61,882 nucleotides of DNA from Candidatus Obscuribacterales bacterium (GCA_019752635.1 JAIELX010000092.1:1-61882), one strand, 5' to 3'; shown: positions 17,645 through 26,040, counted from the stretch's first letter. Notes: generated by a model from the sequence alone, not told the origin. Made by a program: numbers and translations.

Positions 17645-18646
17645 GTGTCGGAACACACAGCAACAGCAGCTACTTCCAGGAGTCGTGCTTTTGCCGAAGC
17701 AGTTAGCAGCGGACGAAAATCGTGGAAGCAGAGAAGACACCTTCTCGATACCGACGACATAACACCGGAAGAAGTAAAAGCGTTGATGCATGTGGCAGCA
17801 GAGGCCAAGCAGTTGATGACTGCCGGAGAACCGCCGCAGCCCTTGCTAAAAAGCAGAACTATTGCAAATGTATTTTATGAAAACTCGACACGCACGAGAA
17901 GCAGTTTTGAGTTAGCCGCACGAAAGCTGAGCGCATCCGTAATCAACTTGGATGTTGCTTCGTCTTCCGTAGCAAAAGGTGAAACCATAATTGATACCAG
18001 CAAAACGCTGATGTCCATGGGTGTGAATGCTCTTGTGCAGCGCCACAGCGCGTCGGGCAGCGCGCATCAGATGGCGCAAGTTGTTGGGAATGATGTACAG
18101 ATAATCAACGCAGGTGATGGATGGAACGCGCATCCAACACAAGCATTACTAGATTACTTTTCAATGAGCGAGGTTCGCCCGGACCTGGCAGGAGCAAGAG
18201 TTGCCATCGTCGGAGACATCAAACACAGTCGTGTTGCCCGCTCTAACATTCGCTTACTAACAAAATTCGGAGTGCACGTGCACATCGCCGGACCTCCGAC
18301 AATGATGCCTGTACAACTTTCCGAGATGGGTGTAACCGTTCACAGCCGCGTAGAACCAGCAATAGAAGATGCCGACTTTGTTATGGTTTTGCGACTACAG
18401 CTGGAACGCCAGAAGCAAGGACTGATCCCGAGCGTTGGCGAGTATCGCAAACTCTATCGCATTGATTCATCGCGGATGCGACTGGCAAAACAGGGAGCCC
18501 GCGTCATGCATCCCGGACCAATGAATCGCGATGTTGAAATTTCAGATGAGTTGGCGGAACGCAATGAAATGTCGCTGATTTCAACGCAGGTTACCAACGG
18601 TGTAGCAGTGCGAATGGCTATTCTAAGCTTGTTGTTGGGGGAATAA
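17645..18646 (+). CDS. pyrB: Aspartate carbamoyltransferase catalytic subunit
   Basis: PyrB condenses carbamoyl phosphate with aspartate, the committed step of pyrimidine synthesis. The protein has 333 residues including an N-terminal extension of about 25. The carbamoyl phosphate loop is FYENSTRTRSSFE. HRHSASGSAHQ-like QRHSASGS, DGWNAHPTQALLDYF and HPGPMNRDVEI are the family motifs. The start is GTG with GGAGGTGA at a good distance. The stop overlaps the pyrC start by one base (TAATG), so the two genes are translationally coupled. No pyrI subunit is seen. Confidence 0.95.
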   Translation: MSEHTATAATSRSRAFAEAVSSGRKSWKQRRHLLDTDDITPEEVKALMHVAAEAKQLMTAGEPPQPLLKSRTIANVFYENSTRTRSSFELAARKLSASVINLDVASSSVAKGETIIDTSKTLMSMGVNALVQRHSASGSAHQMAQVVGNDVQIINAGDGWNAHPTQALLDYFSMSEVRPDLAGARVAIVGDIKHSRVARSNIRLLTKFGVHVHIAGPPTMMPVQLSEMGVTVHSRVEPAIEDADFVMVLRLQLERQKQGLIPSVGEYRKLYRIDSSRMRLAKQGARVMHPGPMNRDVEISDELAERNEMSLISTQVTNGVAVRMAILSLLLGE

Positions 18647-19965
18647 TGACGCTCATACAAGGAATGCTTCTAAAAAATACTCTGGCCATTGATCCTTCGC
18701 GACATTTAGAGAGTCAGTGCGACATCCGCATAAGCGGCGATGAAATCATTGAACACGGCAAAAATTTATCGGCCTCACCGGGCGAAGAGACCATTGATTG
18801 CACGGGACTCTGGGTTGTACCGGGAATGATCGATCTGCATACCCATATGCGCGACCTCGGGCAGAAAGACAAAGAAGATCTTCACACCGGCTCACGCGCA
18901 GCAGCAGCAGGCGGATTCACCACAGTGGTGGCAATGGCGAACACTGAACCACCGCTGGATTCGGGCATGGTCCTCTCGATGTATCTTCAAAGAATCAAAG
19001 ACAATGCCGTCATCGACGTTCTGCCTGTTGCTTGTGTGACCAAGGGCATGAAAGGCGAAGAACTCACCAACATGGTAGAGCTCGCAGAAATGGGTGCGAT
19101 AGCATTCTCAGATGATGGTGTCACTATTCAGAACATGTCCGTGTTGCGGCGCGCAATGGAATATGTCCAACTGACCGGAAAAACAATCATCAGCCATGCT
19201 GAAGACAAAGACATGGTGGAAGGCGGAGTGATAACAGAAGGCATCGTATCGACCCGAATGGGTCTGCAAGGACGCCCGGCAGCGGCAGAGGCAGTAGCTG
19301 TTGCTCGCGAGCTGGAGCTGGTGAGGCTCATTAACGTACCCTATCACTTCACCCACCTGACCACCGCAAGAGCAGTTGAACTGATCAGGCAGGCAAAATC
19401 TGAAGGACTGCCCGTAACAGCGGACGTAACGCCCCACCATATCTCACTTTCGGTAGATGCTATCTGCCATTACGATACGAACTTAAAGATGAACCCGCCG
19501 CTGAGACTTGAGCTGGACAGAAAAGCTCTGATCGAGGGACTCATCGATGGCACAATCGATGCCATCGCCACCGATCATGCGCCGCACACTCGCCTGGAAA
19601 AGTCGGGTATGTTCGCTGAGTGTCCAGTCGGAATGATCGGCTTGGAGACTGCATTTGCAGTGTGCGGTCACGAATTATTGGAAACATTGGGACGACTGAA
19701 GTTCTTCAGCCTGTTCACGATAAATCCTGCACGCATTCTTGATCTACCGGAGTCGACCATACGAGCGAGCAGCCCTGCGACATTCACCGTCATAGATCCC
19801 AAAGCAGAGTGGGTCTACGACCCCACCCGCGGTGCATCACGATCCAGCAATTCCCCGTACAAGAATCGCAAGTTCACCGGCAAGGTGGTAATGACGGTGA
19901 ACAAGGGCAACCGCGTATACGAAGATCTTGCTTTCAAAGAAAAGAGGCTAGCCCTCACTCACTAA
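18646..19965 (+). CDS. pyrC: Dihydroorotase
   Basis: Dihydroorotase cyclises carbamoyl aspartate to dihydroorotate, the step after PyrB. The 439-residue protein is of the large bacterial type. The metal-binding motif DLHTHMRD is near residue 62, and the C-terminal active-site segment is IATDHAPHT. A histidine in VTPHHISL fits another metal ligand. It begins inside the pyrB stop codon. A strong hairpin 20 bases after the stop probably ends the pyrBC transcript. Confidence 0.95.
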   Translation: MTLIQGMLLKNTLAIDPSRHLESQCDIRISGDEIIEHGKNLSASPGEETIDCTGLWVVPGMIDLHTHMRDLGQKDKEDLHTGSRAAAAGGFTTVVAMANTEPPLDSGMVLSMYLQRIKDNAVIDVLPVACVTKGMKGEELTNMVELAEMGAIAFSDDGVTIQNMSVLRRAMEYVQLTGKTIISHAEDKDMVEGGVITEGIVSTRMGLQGRPAAAEAVAVARELELVRLINVPYHFTHLTTARAVELIRQAKSEGLPVTADVTPHHISLSVDAICHYDTNLKMNPPLRLELDRKALIEGLIDGTIDAIATDHAPHTRLEKSGMFAECPVGMIGLETAFAVCGHELLETLGRLKFFSLFTINPARILDLPESTIRASSPATFTVIDPKAEWVYDPTRGASRSSNSPYKNRKFTGKVVMTVNKGNRVYEDLAFKEKRLALTH

Positions 19966-19985
19966 GCGTAAACCCAAAAGTCATA

Positions 19986-20007
19986 AAGGAGCATTTTCAT
20001 GCTCCTT
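19986..20007 (+). terminator. Hairpin at the end of the pyrBC operon
   Basis: AAGGAGCAT (19986-19994) pairs with ATGCTCCTT (19999-20007) around the 4-base loop TTTC. It lies 20 bases past the pyrC stop and ends in TT followed by CAC, so the T-run is short. It is also positioned to act on the convergent gene at 20076. Confidence 0.5.
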
Positions 20008-20075
20008 CACAACGAGTCACCGCAGTTTAACTCCGAGGTAAATCCTTAGTTTTCACAGTCAGACAGTACCGAAAC

Positions 20076-20909
20076 CTATTTCTTTCCGCGCAGTATCTTC
20101 TTGAGCTGTTCCTGACTCAGTTCAGAGGGAGTGCCGCTCAACGAACCGGACGGTCGAGCCTCACGTGGTGGCTGAGTTGAACCAGATTCCGGAACGCTGT
20201 TAGGTGAGATGTTCGGACGCTCACGGATGATGTTGGGAGAAGGGTTGCCGGTATCGGAGCTCTGACCGGGCTTAACCGGCTTCAGCTCGCCGTGTTGATG
20301 CTGCATTTCGTTCGGGCGAGCGAAGCTAACACCAACCACCTTGCCATTCTCGTTCGTGCGCTGTATGCCGCGAATGCCCTGGCTATCGAACTCGACAGAA
20401 TCGCCGTTTGCGTAAGTGATTGTCGTAACACCCTTGTCGCTCTTGACCTTCACGGCTTGCTTTGTGTCCAGCTCGTAACTGCCGTCTGGTTTGACAGTCA
20501 GATTATCACCATTGGGCATGATTAGATGCTGTGTCTTACCATCCTTTACTAACCTATCGCCAGTTGCAAGCTTTTGAAAAACATCGCTCTTCTTTTCCTT
20601 GCCGCCTTCTAAAAGATTCTGCAATTCCTTGAGGTTTTCGCTTTCGGCAGGCTTCAACTTACCGCCTTCACCATGCGAATCCGAACCACCGCCGGTCGCT
20701 GGTGTTGATGCTGTGGCAGCACGCTCTAGCGCTCCACCAGCACTTGAAGGAACGTCCTGCGATGAATGTGGATGTGCGGGCGGCAATTCCGTGTCGGCAG
20801 ACATGCGCACAGCAGCGGCAGCGGCTGACGACATGGAGCCTTCGCCGTCCTCATCGCCTTCATTCTCTTCTTCAATTTCCGGTTGTTGGTAATCAAATTC
20901 GTCCGTCAT
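20076..20909 (-). CDS. Acidic protein with an NGD/beta-repeat core
   Basis: This hypothetical protein has 277 residues. The N-terminus is very acidic (QQPEIEEENEGDEDGEGS) and is followed by an Ala/Ser/Pro-rich linker. The core, about residues 115-205, has short beta-like repeats with turns MPNGDNLTVKPDG and TYANGDSVEFDSQG, similar in style to extracellular YD/NG repeats. The tail is Pro/Ser-rich and ends in a basic LKKILRGKK. GGGAGAG lies about 8 bases before the ATG at 20909; a further in-frame ATG 13 codons upstream lacks one. There is no signal peptide, and the function is unknown. Confidence 0.7.
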   Translation of the reverse strand: MTDEFDYQQPEIEEENEGDEDGEGSMSSAAAAAVRMSADTELPPAHPHSSQDVPSSAGGALERAATASTPATGGGSDSHGEGGKLKPAESENLKELQNLLEGGKEKKSDVFQKLATGDRLVKDGKTQHLIMPNGDNLTVKPDGSYELDTKQAVKVKSDKGVTTITYANGDSVEFDSQGIRGIQRTNENGKVVGVSFARPNEMQHQHGELKPVKPGQSSDTGNPSPNIIRERPNISPNSVPESGSTQPPREARPSGSLSGTPSELSQEQLKKILRGKK

Positions 20910-21378
20910 AGTGTGCTCTCCCAGTGGTGTGGTGTTTGAAAAGTACAAAGAAGTCGCGCTTCCTTCTTTCTACTTTTAGAAGAGATAGTGCCGTATCTCT
21001 TGAGCAGAGACCTTGCTCTTGCTTGTGTGTAGATAATGCACTAGAACGTCAACGGCCAAAATGTGCGAACCAACTTTGATCAGGTGTGCATTTGCACAGC
21101 GCCACTTCACTTGTTTGCGCAACGCAAAGCAGTCAACAAAAAAGAGGAAAGAATCGCAACAGCGTTTCTTTCCTCTTGCAGTTTCCCGCGCCAACAATTT
21201 CGATAATTCGCGGGTTCCGGGAAGAAGCACTGGCATACTTCTTCCTGTGGAAACCCCGACGGACTTACTCCAATAACATACAATGGGGGGCTTGTCGGAT
21301 CTATGTACATTCCGACGGTCCGCAAATGCACGAATAGGCACTAAGAAGAAAGCACTAATACAAGGGCTACGAACACTT
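20910..21378. other. 469 bases without a convincing gene, several hairpins
   Basis: This region separates the acidic protein gene from the creatininase-like gene. Short open frames on both strands look random. It contains several stems: 20979-21000 (AGAGATA and its complement), the strong one at 21142-21177, CCCGCG/CGCGGG near 21186-21214 and GAAGAAG/CTTCTTC near 21221-21244. The density of hairpins suggests a structured RNA or an extended leader. No known ncRNA family was recognised. Confidence 0.5.
21135..21177 (-). terminator. Intrinsic terminator on the minus strand
   Basis: AAGAGGAAAGAA (21142-21153) pairs perfectly with 21166-21177 (12 bp, 12-base loop). On the minus strand the stem is followed directly by a run of T residues (the plus-strand A-run just left of 21142), the classic rho-independent arrangement. 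No minus-strand gene lies upstream of it before the creatininase-like gene, so it appears to end an unannotated transcript. Confidence 0.6.
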
Positions 21379-22137
21379 ATGGAAAAAGGCTTAGGAGTGG
21401 AGTTGGCTCGGCTGACTTGGAAGCAAGCAGCATCGGCACTGACGGCAGACACAGTGGTAGTCATCCCGCTTGGTGCCGAATCAAAAGAACACGGATTTCA
21501 TCTGCCTCTAAACAACGACTGGATTACCGCTCAGCACTTCACCAAAGAATTGCTTCAACACGCTGAGGTAGTCATCGCCCCGGTAATCAACTATTCATTC
21601 TATCCGGCCTTCATCGACTACCCCGGTTCCGTTTCGCTCTCTCGTGAAACTGCCGCAGCGATGATAGTCGACATCTGTTGCTCACTTGCTCGGTTCGGTC
21701 CGAGGCGATTTTATGTGTGGAACAATGGCATTTCCACTCTAAAGCCGCTCGCCGATGCCGCGACTGTCCTGGCGACCAAAGGTATTTTGCTAACTTTCAC
21801 CAACCTGCAGGAGGTGTTCTCAAACCTTCCCGGGGTTTCACAGCAGCAAGCAGGTGGATCGCACGCCGACGAACTTGAGACGTCGTTGATGTTGGCGATT
21901 GCGCCTGAAGTAGTCGATATGACGCTCGCCACCGGCGCATTTTATGAGAATGCTACAGGCAGATTGTCTCCGGTCGAACAACCAGGAGTGTCTTTCTCGC
22001 CCAGTGGCGTTTGGGGCGATGCCCGATTGGCTTCACGAGATAAAGGCGTCAAAATAGTAAAATGGTTGCGCACATGCCTACTGGCAGACATCGCCAGCCT
22101 ACGTCAGGCTACACCTCCAGACCCGACAGAGAAATGA
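21379..22137 (+). CDS. Creatininase-superfamily protein with altered metal motif
   Basis: This 252-residue protein has the creatininase/MftE amidohydrolase fold. PLGAESKEHGFHLPLNND corresponds to the family's first metal-binding motif, DYPGSVSLS to the FPGT loop, and HADELETSLMLAI to the HAGEFETS segment. The usual NGHxxN motif, which provides a metal-bridging His and Glu, reads WNNGISTLKP here, so those ligands appear lost. The ATG at 21379 has only a distant AGGG; the frame extends 32 codons upstream. Its stop overlaps the next ATG, making a three-gene operon. The substrate is unknown. Confidence 0.75.
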   Translation: MEKGLGVELARLTWKQAASALTADTVVVIPLGAESKEHGFHLPLNNDWITAQHFTKELLQHAEVVIAPVINYSFYPAFIDYPGSVSLSRETAAAMIVDICCSLARFGPRRFYVWNNGISTLKPLADAATVLATKGILLTFTNLQEVFSNLPGVSQQQAGGSHADELETSLMLAIAPEVVDMTLATGAFYENATGRLSPVEQPGVSFSPSGVWGDARLASRDKGVKIVKWLRTCLLADIASLRQATPPDPTEK

Positions 22138-22550
22138 AACAGGTCCGGCATCTCGAACTCCTAATGTTAATGATGCTTTTGGCTGGAGCGATCCGGGCAT
22201 TTCCGCTACAACACCACATCTCATTGTCTCGGTACCAACATTGGGGAATCGCCCTTTACGTGTGGGGCATCGGGTTCTTCATCCAGGCCGCTTGGTCGTG
22301 GCGGCGATTATCCAAAATTGGAAAAGCATCTCTGGTTGCAGCCGGGGTCTATGTCCTCTCTTCCGCGTCGGTACTCTATAGCAATCCCTGGCTGGACACC
22401 AGCATTTCATTGCAATTAGCGGAACAGGAAGGAACGAGATTTTTGTTCAGCGTCAGCTGCGCAGCAGCCGGCTTGTTGGTAGGACTTCTGTGGATCAGGT
22501 GGGGGCTATCTGAAATTGACCGCCTCGATCGGAAGGAGCGTCCCGAGTGA
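22134..22550 (+). CDS. Small four-helix membrane protein
   Basis: This 138-residue protein starts at the ATG that overlaps the previous stop (ATGA). It has four hydrophobic segments: about 10-27 (LLMLMMLLAGAI), 40-60, 70-88 and 110-128, with an internal Arg/Lys-rich loop (WSWRRLSKIGK). No family is recognised. Its overlap with genes on both sides (ATGA and GTGA) shows that it is made together with the creatininase-like protein and the P-loop kinase. Confidence 0.7.
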   Translation: MKQVRHLELLMLMMLLAGAIRAFPLQHHISLSRYQHWGIALYVWGIGFFIQAAWSWRRLSKIGKASLVAAGVYVLSSASVLYSNPWLDTSISLQLAEQEGTRFLFSVSCAAAGLLVGLLWIRWGLSEIDRLDRKERPE

Positions 22551-23038
22551 ACAAACTCGTTCTATTGGCCGGCGTTCCCGGCTCAGGCAAGACAACACTT
22601 TCGCAGCGCCTAATTGACAAAGGGTTTGTCTCCATCAACGCGGATCAAATCCGCGAAGAGCTCTGGGGTGACGCAGCCGAACAGAGCAACAAAGAAGCAG
22701 TTTTTAAAGTATTCTTCGAACGCCTGGAAGAAGGGCTGCGTCGCGGTTGGGATATCGTGATCGATAACACGAATATTAACGGCAGGCACCGGGAGCCAAT
22801 CATCGAGAGAGCGAAGGCGGCCGGCTACACGGACATTCAAATCTGGGTGGTCGACACGCCTTTAGAAGTTTGCCTGGAGCGCAACAGGCTGCGAGCCAGA
22901 AATGTGCCTGAAGACATCGTCGAGAACATGCACCGCTCATTGCACGGCGCCGGCAAACCTCGGAAGCACGAAGGCAGAATCATTCTGGTCCGTCCGGGGA
23001 AAGACCAAAACGACTTTCGCTTTTTCGCACTTTCGTAG
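22547..23038 (+). CDS. P-loop kinase of the polynucleotide kinase/zeta-like AAA_33 type
   Basis: This 163-residue nucleotide kinase-like protein has Walker A GVPGSGKT at residues 9-16. The strand motif INADQIREELWG and the Walker B-like DIVIDNTNINGRHREPII match small phosphotransferases such as the T4 polynucleotide kinase domain. The Arg-rich lid is around CLERNRLRARNVPED. The start is GTG with AAGGAG at a good distance, overlapping the previous stop by 4 bases. The phosphate acceptor could be a nucleic acid end or a small molecule; sequence does not decide. Confidence 0.8.
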   Translation: MNKLVLLAGVPGSGKTTLSQRLIDKGFVSINADQIREELWGDAAEQSNKEAVFKVFFERLEEGLRRGWDIVIDNTNINGRHREPIIERAKAAGYTDIQIWVVDTPLEVCLERNRLRARNVPEDIVENMHRSLHGAGKPRKHEGRIILVRPGKDQNDFRFFALS

Positions 23039-23049
23039 CAAATGCAAAA

Positions 23050-23073
23050 GGTCCGGACGATATCGCCCGGACC
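23050..23073 (+). terminator. Hairpin after the P-loop kinase gene
   Basis: GGTCCGG (23050-23056) pairs with CCGGACC (23067-23073), and three further pairs can form inside the 10-base loop. It lies 11 bases after the kinase stop and before the convergent small gene at 23103. No T-tract follows, so it is a probable rather than a certain terminator. Confidence 0.4.
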
Positions 23074-23102
23074 CGCAGTGTGTGATGTTGGATATGTGAT
23101 GC

Positions 23103-23345
23103 TTATTGGCTGCTTCTGACGGCACCGAACAGAGCTTTCAACTCTTCCACGGCCTCAAGGGCTGCGGATACTTCAGGTGCGGCGGCGGTTTGTGCAGGTG
23201 TATCTTCGAGCCCTTCGAACAAAACGAAGTCGGGAAGCGCGTCCAAACTATCAGCTTCGCGAGCGGCGCCAGAATAAGCGGCTGCTCCGGTGGCGGTGAC
23301 AAATTCGAGGGAGAATCTTTCTCTAACGCTCATCTTGCCTGACAT
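23103..23345 (-). CDS. Small acidic hypothetical protein
   Basis: This open frame encodes 80 residues with a mildly basic start (MSGKMSVRERFSLEF), a small-residue segment TATGAAAYSGAA and an acidic Ala-rich rest (LEAVEELKALFGAV). GGAG lies about 10 bases before the ATG, and a well-spaced promoter at 23393-23421 points at it. The antisense frame over the same bases has no such signals. It could be a small regulator or peptide precursor; no leader motif or family is evident. Confidence 0.6.
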   Translation of the reverse strand: MSGKMSVRERFSLEFVTATGAAAYSGAAREADSLDALPDFVLFEGLEDTPAQTAAAPEVSAALEAVEELKALFGAVRSSQ

Positions 23346-23708
23346 TTCTAACGACTCCGTTTCTGGTGGACTTGTGATTAGAGGATATTCACATAATATG
23401 ACAATGTCGTGACGTTGTCATGGATCAAACGTGGAGGCTTTGTGGAATTTCTGTGACATGTCCATGGGAATTCCACGCACTGGAAGCCGTATTTGTCCCA
23501 CTCTCGAGACCGAAACCGTTGTCAAGGAGCGCATTCGCGGGGGGCATACACTCTTGCAGTCAACCCTTTTCCGGCTCTTGACTCAAGATCCGCTCCCAAA
23601 AGATTTAATCTTGGGTTCCGCCTAATACCCGGGTAGAACGGCGCCTGCCCCCACACACCCGCCTGGAGCTCTTCCGTTTCACAAAACAACGCCTTTGCCG
23701 GCCGTGAC
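23346..23708. other. Gene-free 363 bases with promoter and weak hairpin
   Basis: Apart from the promoter-operator at 23393-23421, the only structure seen is an imperfect hairpin at about 23596-23616 (CCCA and AGAT arms with a 2-base bulge). It could terminate the minus-strand response regulator gene ending at 23709. No coding potential was found. Confidence 0.5.
23393..23421 (-). promoter_or_regulatory. Promoter with an overlapping palindromic operator
   Basis: On the minus strand ATGACA (-35, plus coordinates 23416-23421) and TATTAT (-10, 23393-23398) are exactly 17 bases apart. The 24-base sequence from 23398 to 23421 is a near-perfect palindrome of 11 pairs (one G-T) with half-site ATGACAA. 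It covers the -35 element and the spacer, the typical position for a repressor operator. The start of transcription would be about 40 bases upstream of the ATG of the 80-residue gene. Confidence 0.6.
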
Positions 23709-24080
23709 TTATTCAGTGAGGATGCTCATGACTTGCGACGGAAGGGTCATCGGATCAAACGGCTTGCTAATGATTCCTTTTATACCGAGCTGCGAATACT
23801 GCTCGAGCTCGTGCGCCTGCACTTTGGCCGTCATAAAGATAACAACCGGTGGCGGATCGCACTGCTCAAGAAGGTGTTTAAGCGTCGTGACTCCATCCAT
23901 CTCAGGCATCATCATATCCAGCAAAACCACTTCCGGTCGCTCAGACAAACAGACTGCCAACGCTTCCTTCCCCGAAGAGGCCGGAAGAACGGTCCACTCG
24001 GTAAGTCCTTCCAAACTGGTAATGGCAATAAAGCGAATGTTGTCGTCATCATCCACGATCATTATCTTGTTGATAAGCAT
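23709..24080 (-). CDS. Single-domain response regulator
   Basis: This is a 123-residue CheY-like receiver with no output domain. The acidic cluster is VDDDDN at 9-14, the phospho-acceptor is D55 in VVLLDMMMPEMDG, the conserved threonine is in IFMTAK and the lysine is in IISKPFD. It starts 13 bases after the stop of the multi-receiver gene, so the two form one operon. Its partner is probably that protein's Hpt domain, through phosphotransfer. Confidence 0.9.
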   Translation of the reverse strand: MLINKIMIVDDDDNIRFIAITSLEGLTEWTVLPASSGKEALAVCLSERPEVVLLDMMMPEMDGVTTLKHLLEQCDPPPVVIFMTAKVQAHELEQYSQLGIKGIISKPFDPMTLPSQVMSILTE

Positions 24081-24093
24081 AGAATTCCAACAC

Positions 24094-26040
24094 TCACAGC
24101 TTGCTGGACGCAGCGGTTCCCATAGCCTTCGCCAGAGAATAGACGTTCTTGCCTCCATCTGAGTAAGACACTCGCGCAGAAACATCCGGCGAATTTTCGT
24201 CGTTGTTTTTCTTGAAGTCTTCCACAAACCGCTGAACGGCTTTCTCAAAAGATCTCTTGTCGGAATACTTGACCGCCATTCCCAAAGCAGAGCCACTCCA
24301 CCGGCCTTTCACACTGTTGGTTCTAAAACGCCGGCGCAGCAATGATGCTAGAGACGCGAGCAACTTGTCGCCCACCCGCGAACCTTGCGCCTCATTGATT
24401 GAATGAAGATTGTCGATTCGGAAGAGCACAAAAGCGCAGGAAGGCTCGCGCTCAAGCAACGCTTGCACTTGTTTTTGAAAGACCGAGTGCACCGGTAACT
24501 GCGTAATGGTGTCTTCGTGTCCGGTACGACGACGATATCGCTCGATCCACGCGCGGCATTTCACAATCAACTCGGCATTGACGACAGGTTTGGAAAGATA
24601 GTCATCTGCACCCGACTCATAGGCGGCCAATCGCGTCTCCCAGTTCTGCATTGCTGTCACCATTACTACCGGCAAATCGCGCAGCGCACGATTGGCGCGA
24701 ATTTGCCGGCAAACATCAAATCCGCTCATGCCAGGCATATCCACATCAAGCAACACCAAGCTGGGCTCAGCATGCGACAGGACCGAATCAACCTGCGCGG
24801 TATCAGTAAACCCGACAACATTCAGCCCTTCGCAGTTCAGGGAGATTTCAACCCGCCTGACAAAATTAGGATCGTCGTCGAACATAACAATCTTGGGAAA
24901 GGATTCGCGTCTTGTAATGACCAGCTCATTGATGCTGTTCATGATCTTCTCGGGATTAAGCGGTCTACGAATAATTTCGACGACGCCGTAATAGTGGCAC
25001 TTCTCTTCAGCGTCCGGAATTTCCTCACCACTTATACAAAGAATCGGCACGTCGCTGTAACCGGTCAAAGAGCGAAGCGACAAGCAAATCTCGCCAGCCG
25101 CGCCCATCTCTTTCTCGGAGACTTCTAAGAACACCAGATCAAACACTGAGATCGTTGCGCTCTTCAGAGCATCATCGCGATCTGAGCAGAGTACAACGGC
25201 AGTATCGTCTCTCTTTGAGACGAATGACTCGAACATTTGAAGAATGCCAGGATCTCGAGCCATCAAGAGAATCTGGTTAACAGGAACACTATTTTCGTCA
25301 TTTTTCTCGGTCAGCTTACCGCGACTGCGTGCGATATGGTCGGCCAGAGATTTGGTCTCACTGAGGTGCTTGACCACACCTTCAGTAAGCTTCGGATCTT
25401 CAAACTTGTCTATTCCCTGAGAGAGCTGATCGATGAATTCTTCAAGCTTTTCCATTGAATGGGACATGCTCATGAAGCCGTAGGACCCGGAGCTTCCCTT
25501 CAGCATGTGCGCTTTACGGCTTGCATCGTGCAACACGGACTTTTCCTTGCCGGCCAGTGCAAAACGAATATCTCGCGTCAGGTCCAGGATCATCTCAGGC
25601 ATGTCAGCGGCAAACCTTGCGCTCATCTGCTCGAGCGCGCTGCGAACTTTGTCTTCCTTAGCCGAAACCAGGGCTGCACCCATTAGACGCTCGATGTGAT
25701 CAGCTAGCACCGCTGGTGGTACCGGCTTGTGAAGAATGCGCTCCACTTTCAATTCCTCGGACAGCGCACGATACGATTCCGTGTCCTTCCAAGCGCCGGA
25801 AACAAATATGACCTTTGTTTGGTCACCCCGCTCGCGCATTTTGCGTATCAAAGTCGCACCGTCAAAATCCGGCAGTTGCCCGTCGACTATCAGAAGGTCG
25901 AAGCGTCCGATTTCCAGTTCCGTTTCAGCTTCAGTGCCGCTGCCCGCCTGAATTATTTCAAATCCACGCCCTTGCAAGAAGGTCATCACTACTTCGCGAA
26001 ATCTGCGGTCGTCGTCAACAAACAAAAGACGCTTGGACAT
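24094..26040 (-). CDS. REC-Hpt-REC-REC-GGDEF-like signalling protein
   Basis: This 648-residue protein has an N-terminal receiver (D53 in LLIVDGQLPDFDG) and an Hpt domain with H178 in KAHMLKGSSGS. A degenerate receiver at about 255-370 reads LEVSEKE where the aspartate should be. An intact receiver has D432 in LVLLDVDMPGMSG. The C-terminal domain has a GGDEF fold, but the signature reads RWSGSALGM, so cyclase activity is unlikely. GAGGTGA precedes the ATG. It probably works as a phosphorelay hub with the downstream single-domain regulator. Confidence 0.88.
   Translation of the reverse strand: MSKRLLFVDDDRRFREVVMTFLQGRGFEIIQAGSGTEAETELEIGRFDLLIVDGQLPDFDGATLIRKMRERGDQTKVIFVSGAWKDTESYRALSEELKVERILHKPVPPAVLADHIERLMGAALVSAKEDKVRSALEQMSARFAADMPEMILDLTRDIRFALAGKEKSVLHDASRKAHMLKGSSGSYGFMSMSHSMEKLEEFIDQLSQGIDKFEDPKLTEGVVKHLSETKSLADHIARSRGKLTEKNDENSVPVNQILLMARDPGILQMFESFVSKRDDTAVVLCSDRDDALKSATISVFDLVFLEVSEKEMGAAGEICLSLRSLTGYSDVPILCISGEEIPDAEEKCHYYGVVEIIRRPLNPEKIMNSINELVITRRESFPKIVMFDDDPNFVRRVEISLNCEGLNVVGFTDTAQVDSVLSHAEPSLVLLDVDMPGMSGFDVCRQIRANRALRDLPVVMVTAMQNWETRLAAYESGADDYLSKPVVNAELIVKCRAWIERYRRRTGHEDTITQLPVHSVFQKQVQALLEREPSCAFVLFRIDNLHSINEAQGSRVGDKLLASLASLLRRRFRTNSVKGRWSGSALGMAVKYSDKRSFEKAVQRFVEDFKKNNDENSPDVSARVSYSDGGKNVYSLAKAMGTAASSKL

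Noticed and set aside
21086..21464. ORFs of 70-160 codons on both strands around 21.0-21.4 kb
   Set aside because: They cross terminator-like stems and overlap the creatininase-like gene; none has start signals.
23106..23342. 78-residue plus-strand ORF antisense to the small acidic gene
   Set aside because: The minus-strand frame has the ribosome-binding site and a well-formed promoter; the plus-strand frame is Cys/Gly-rich without signals.
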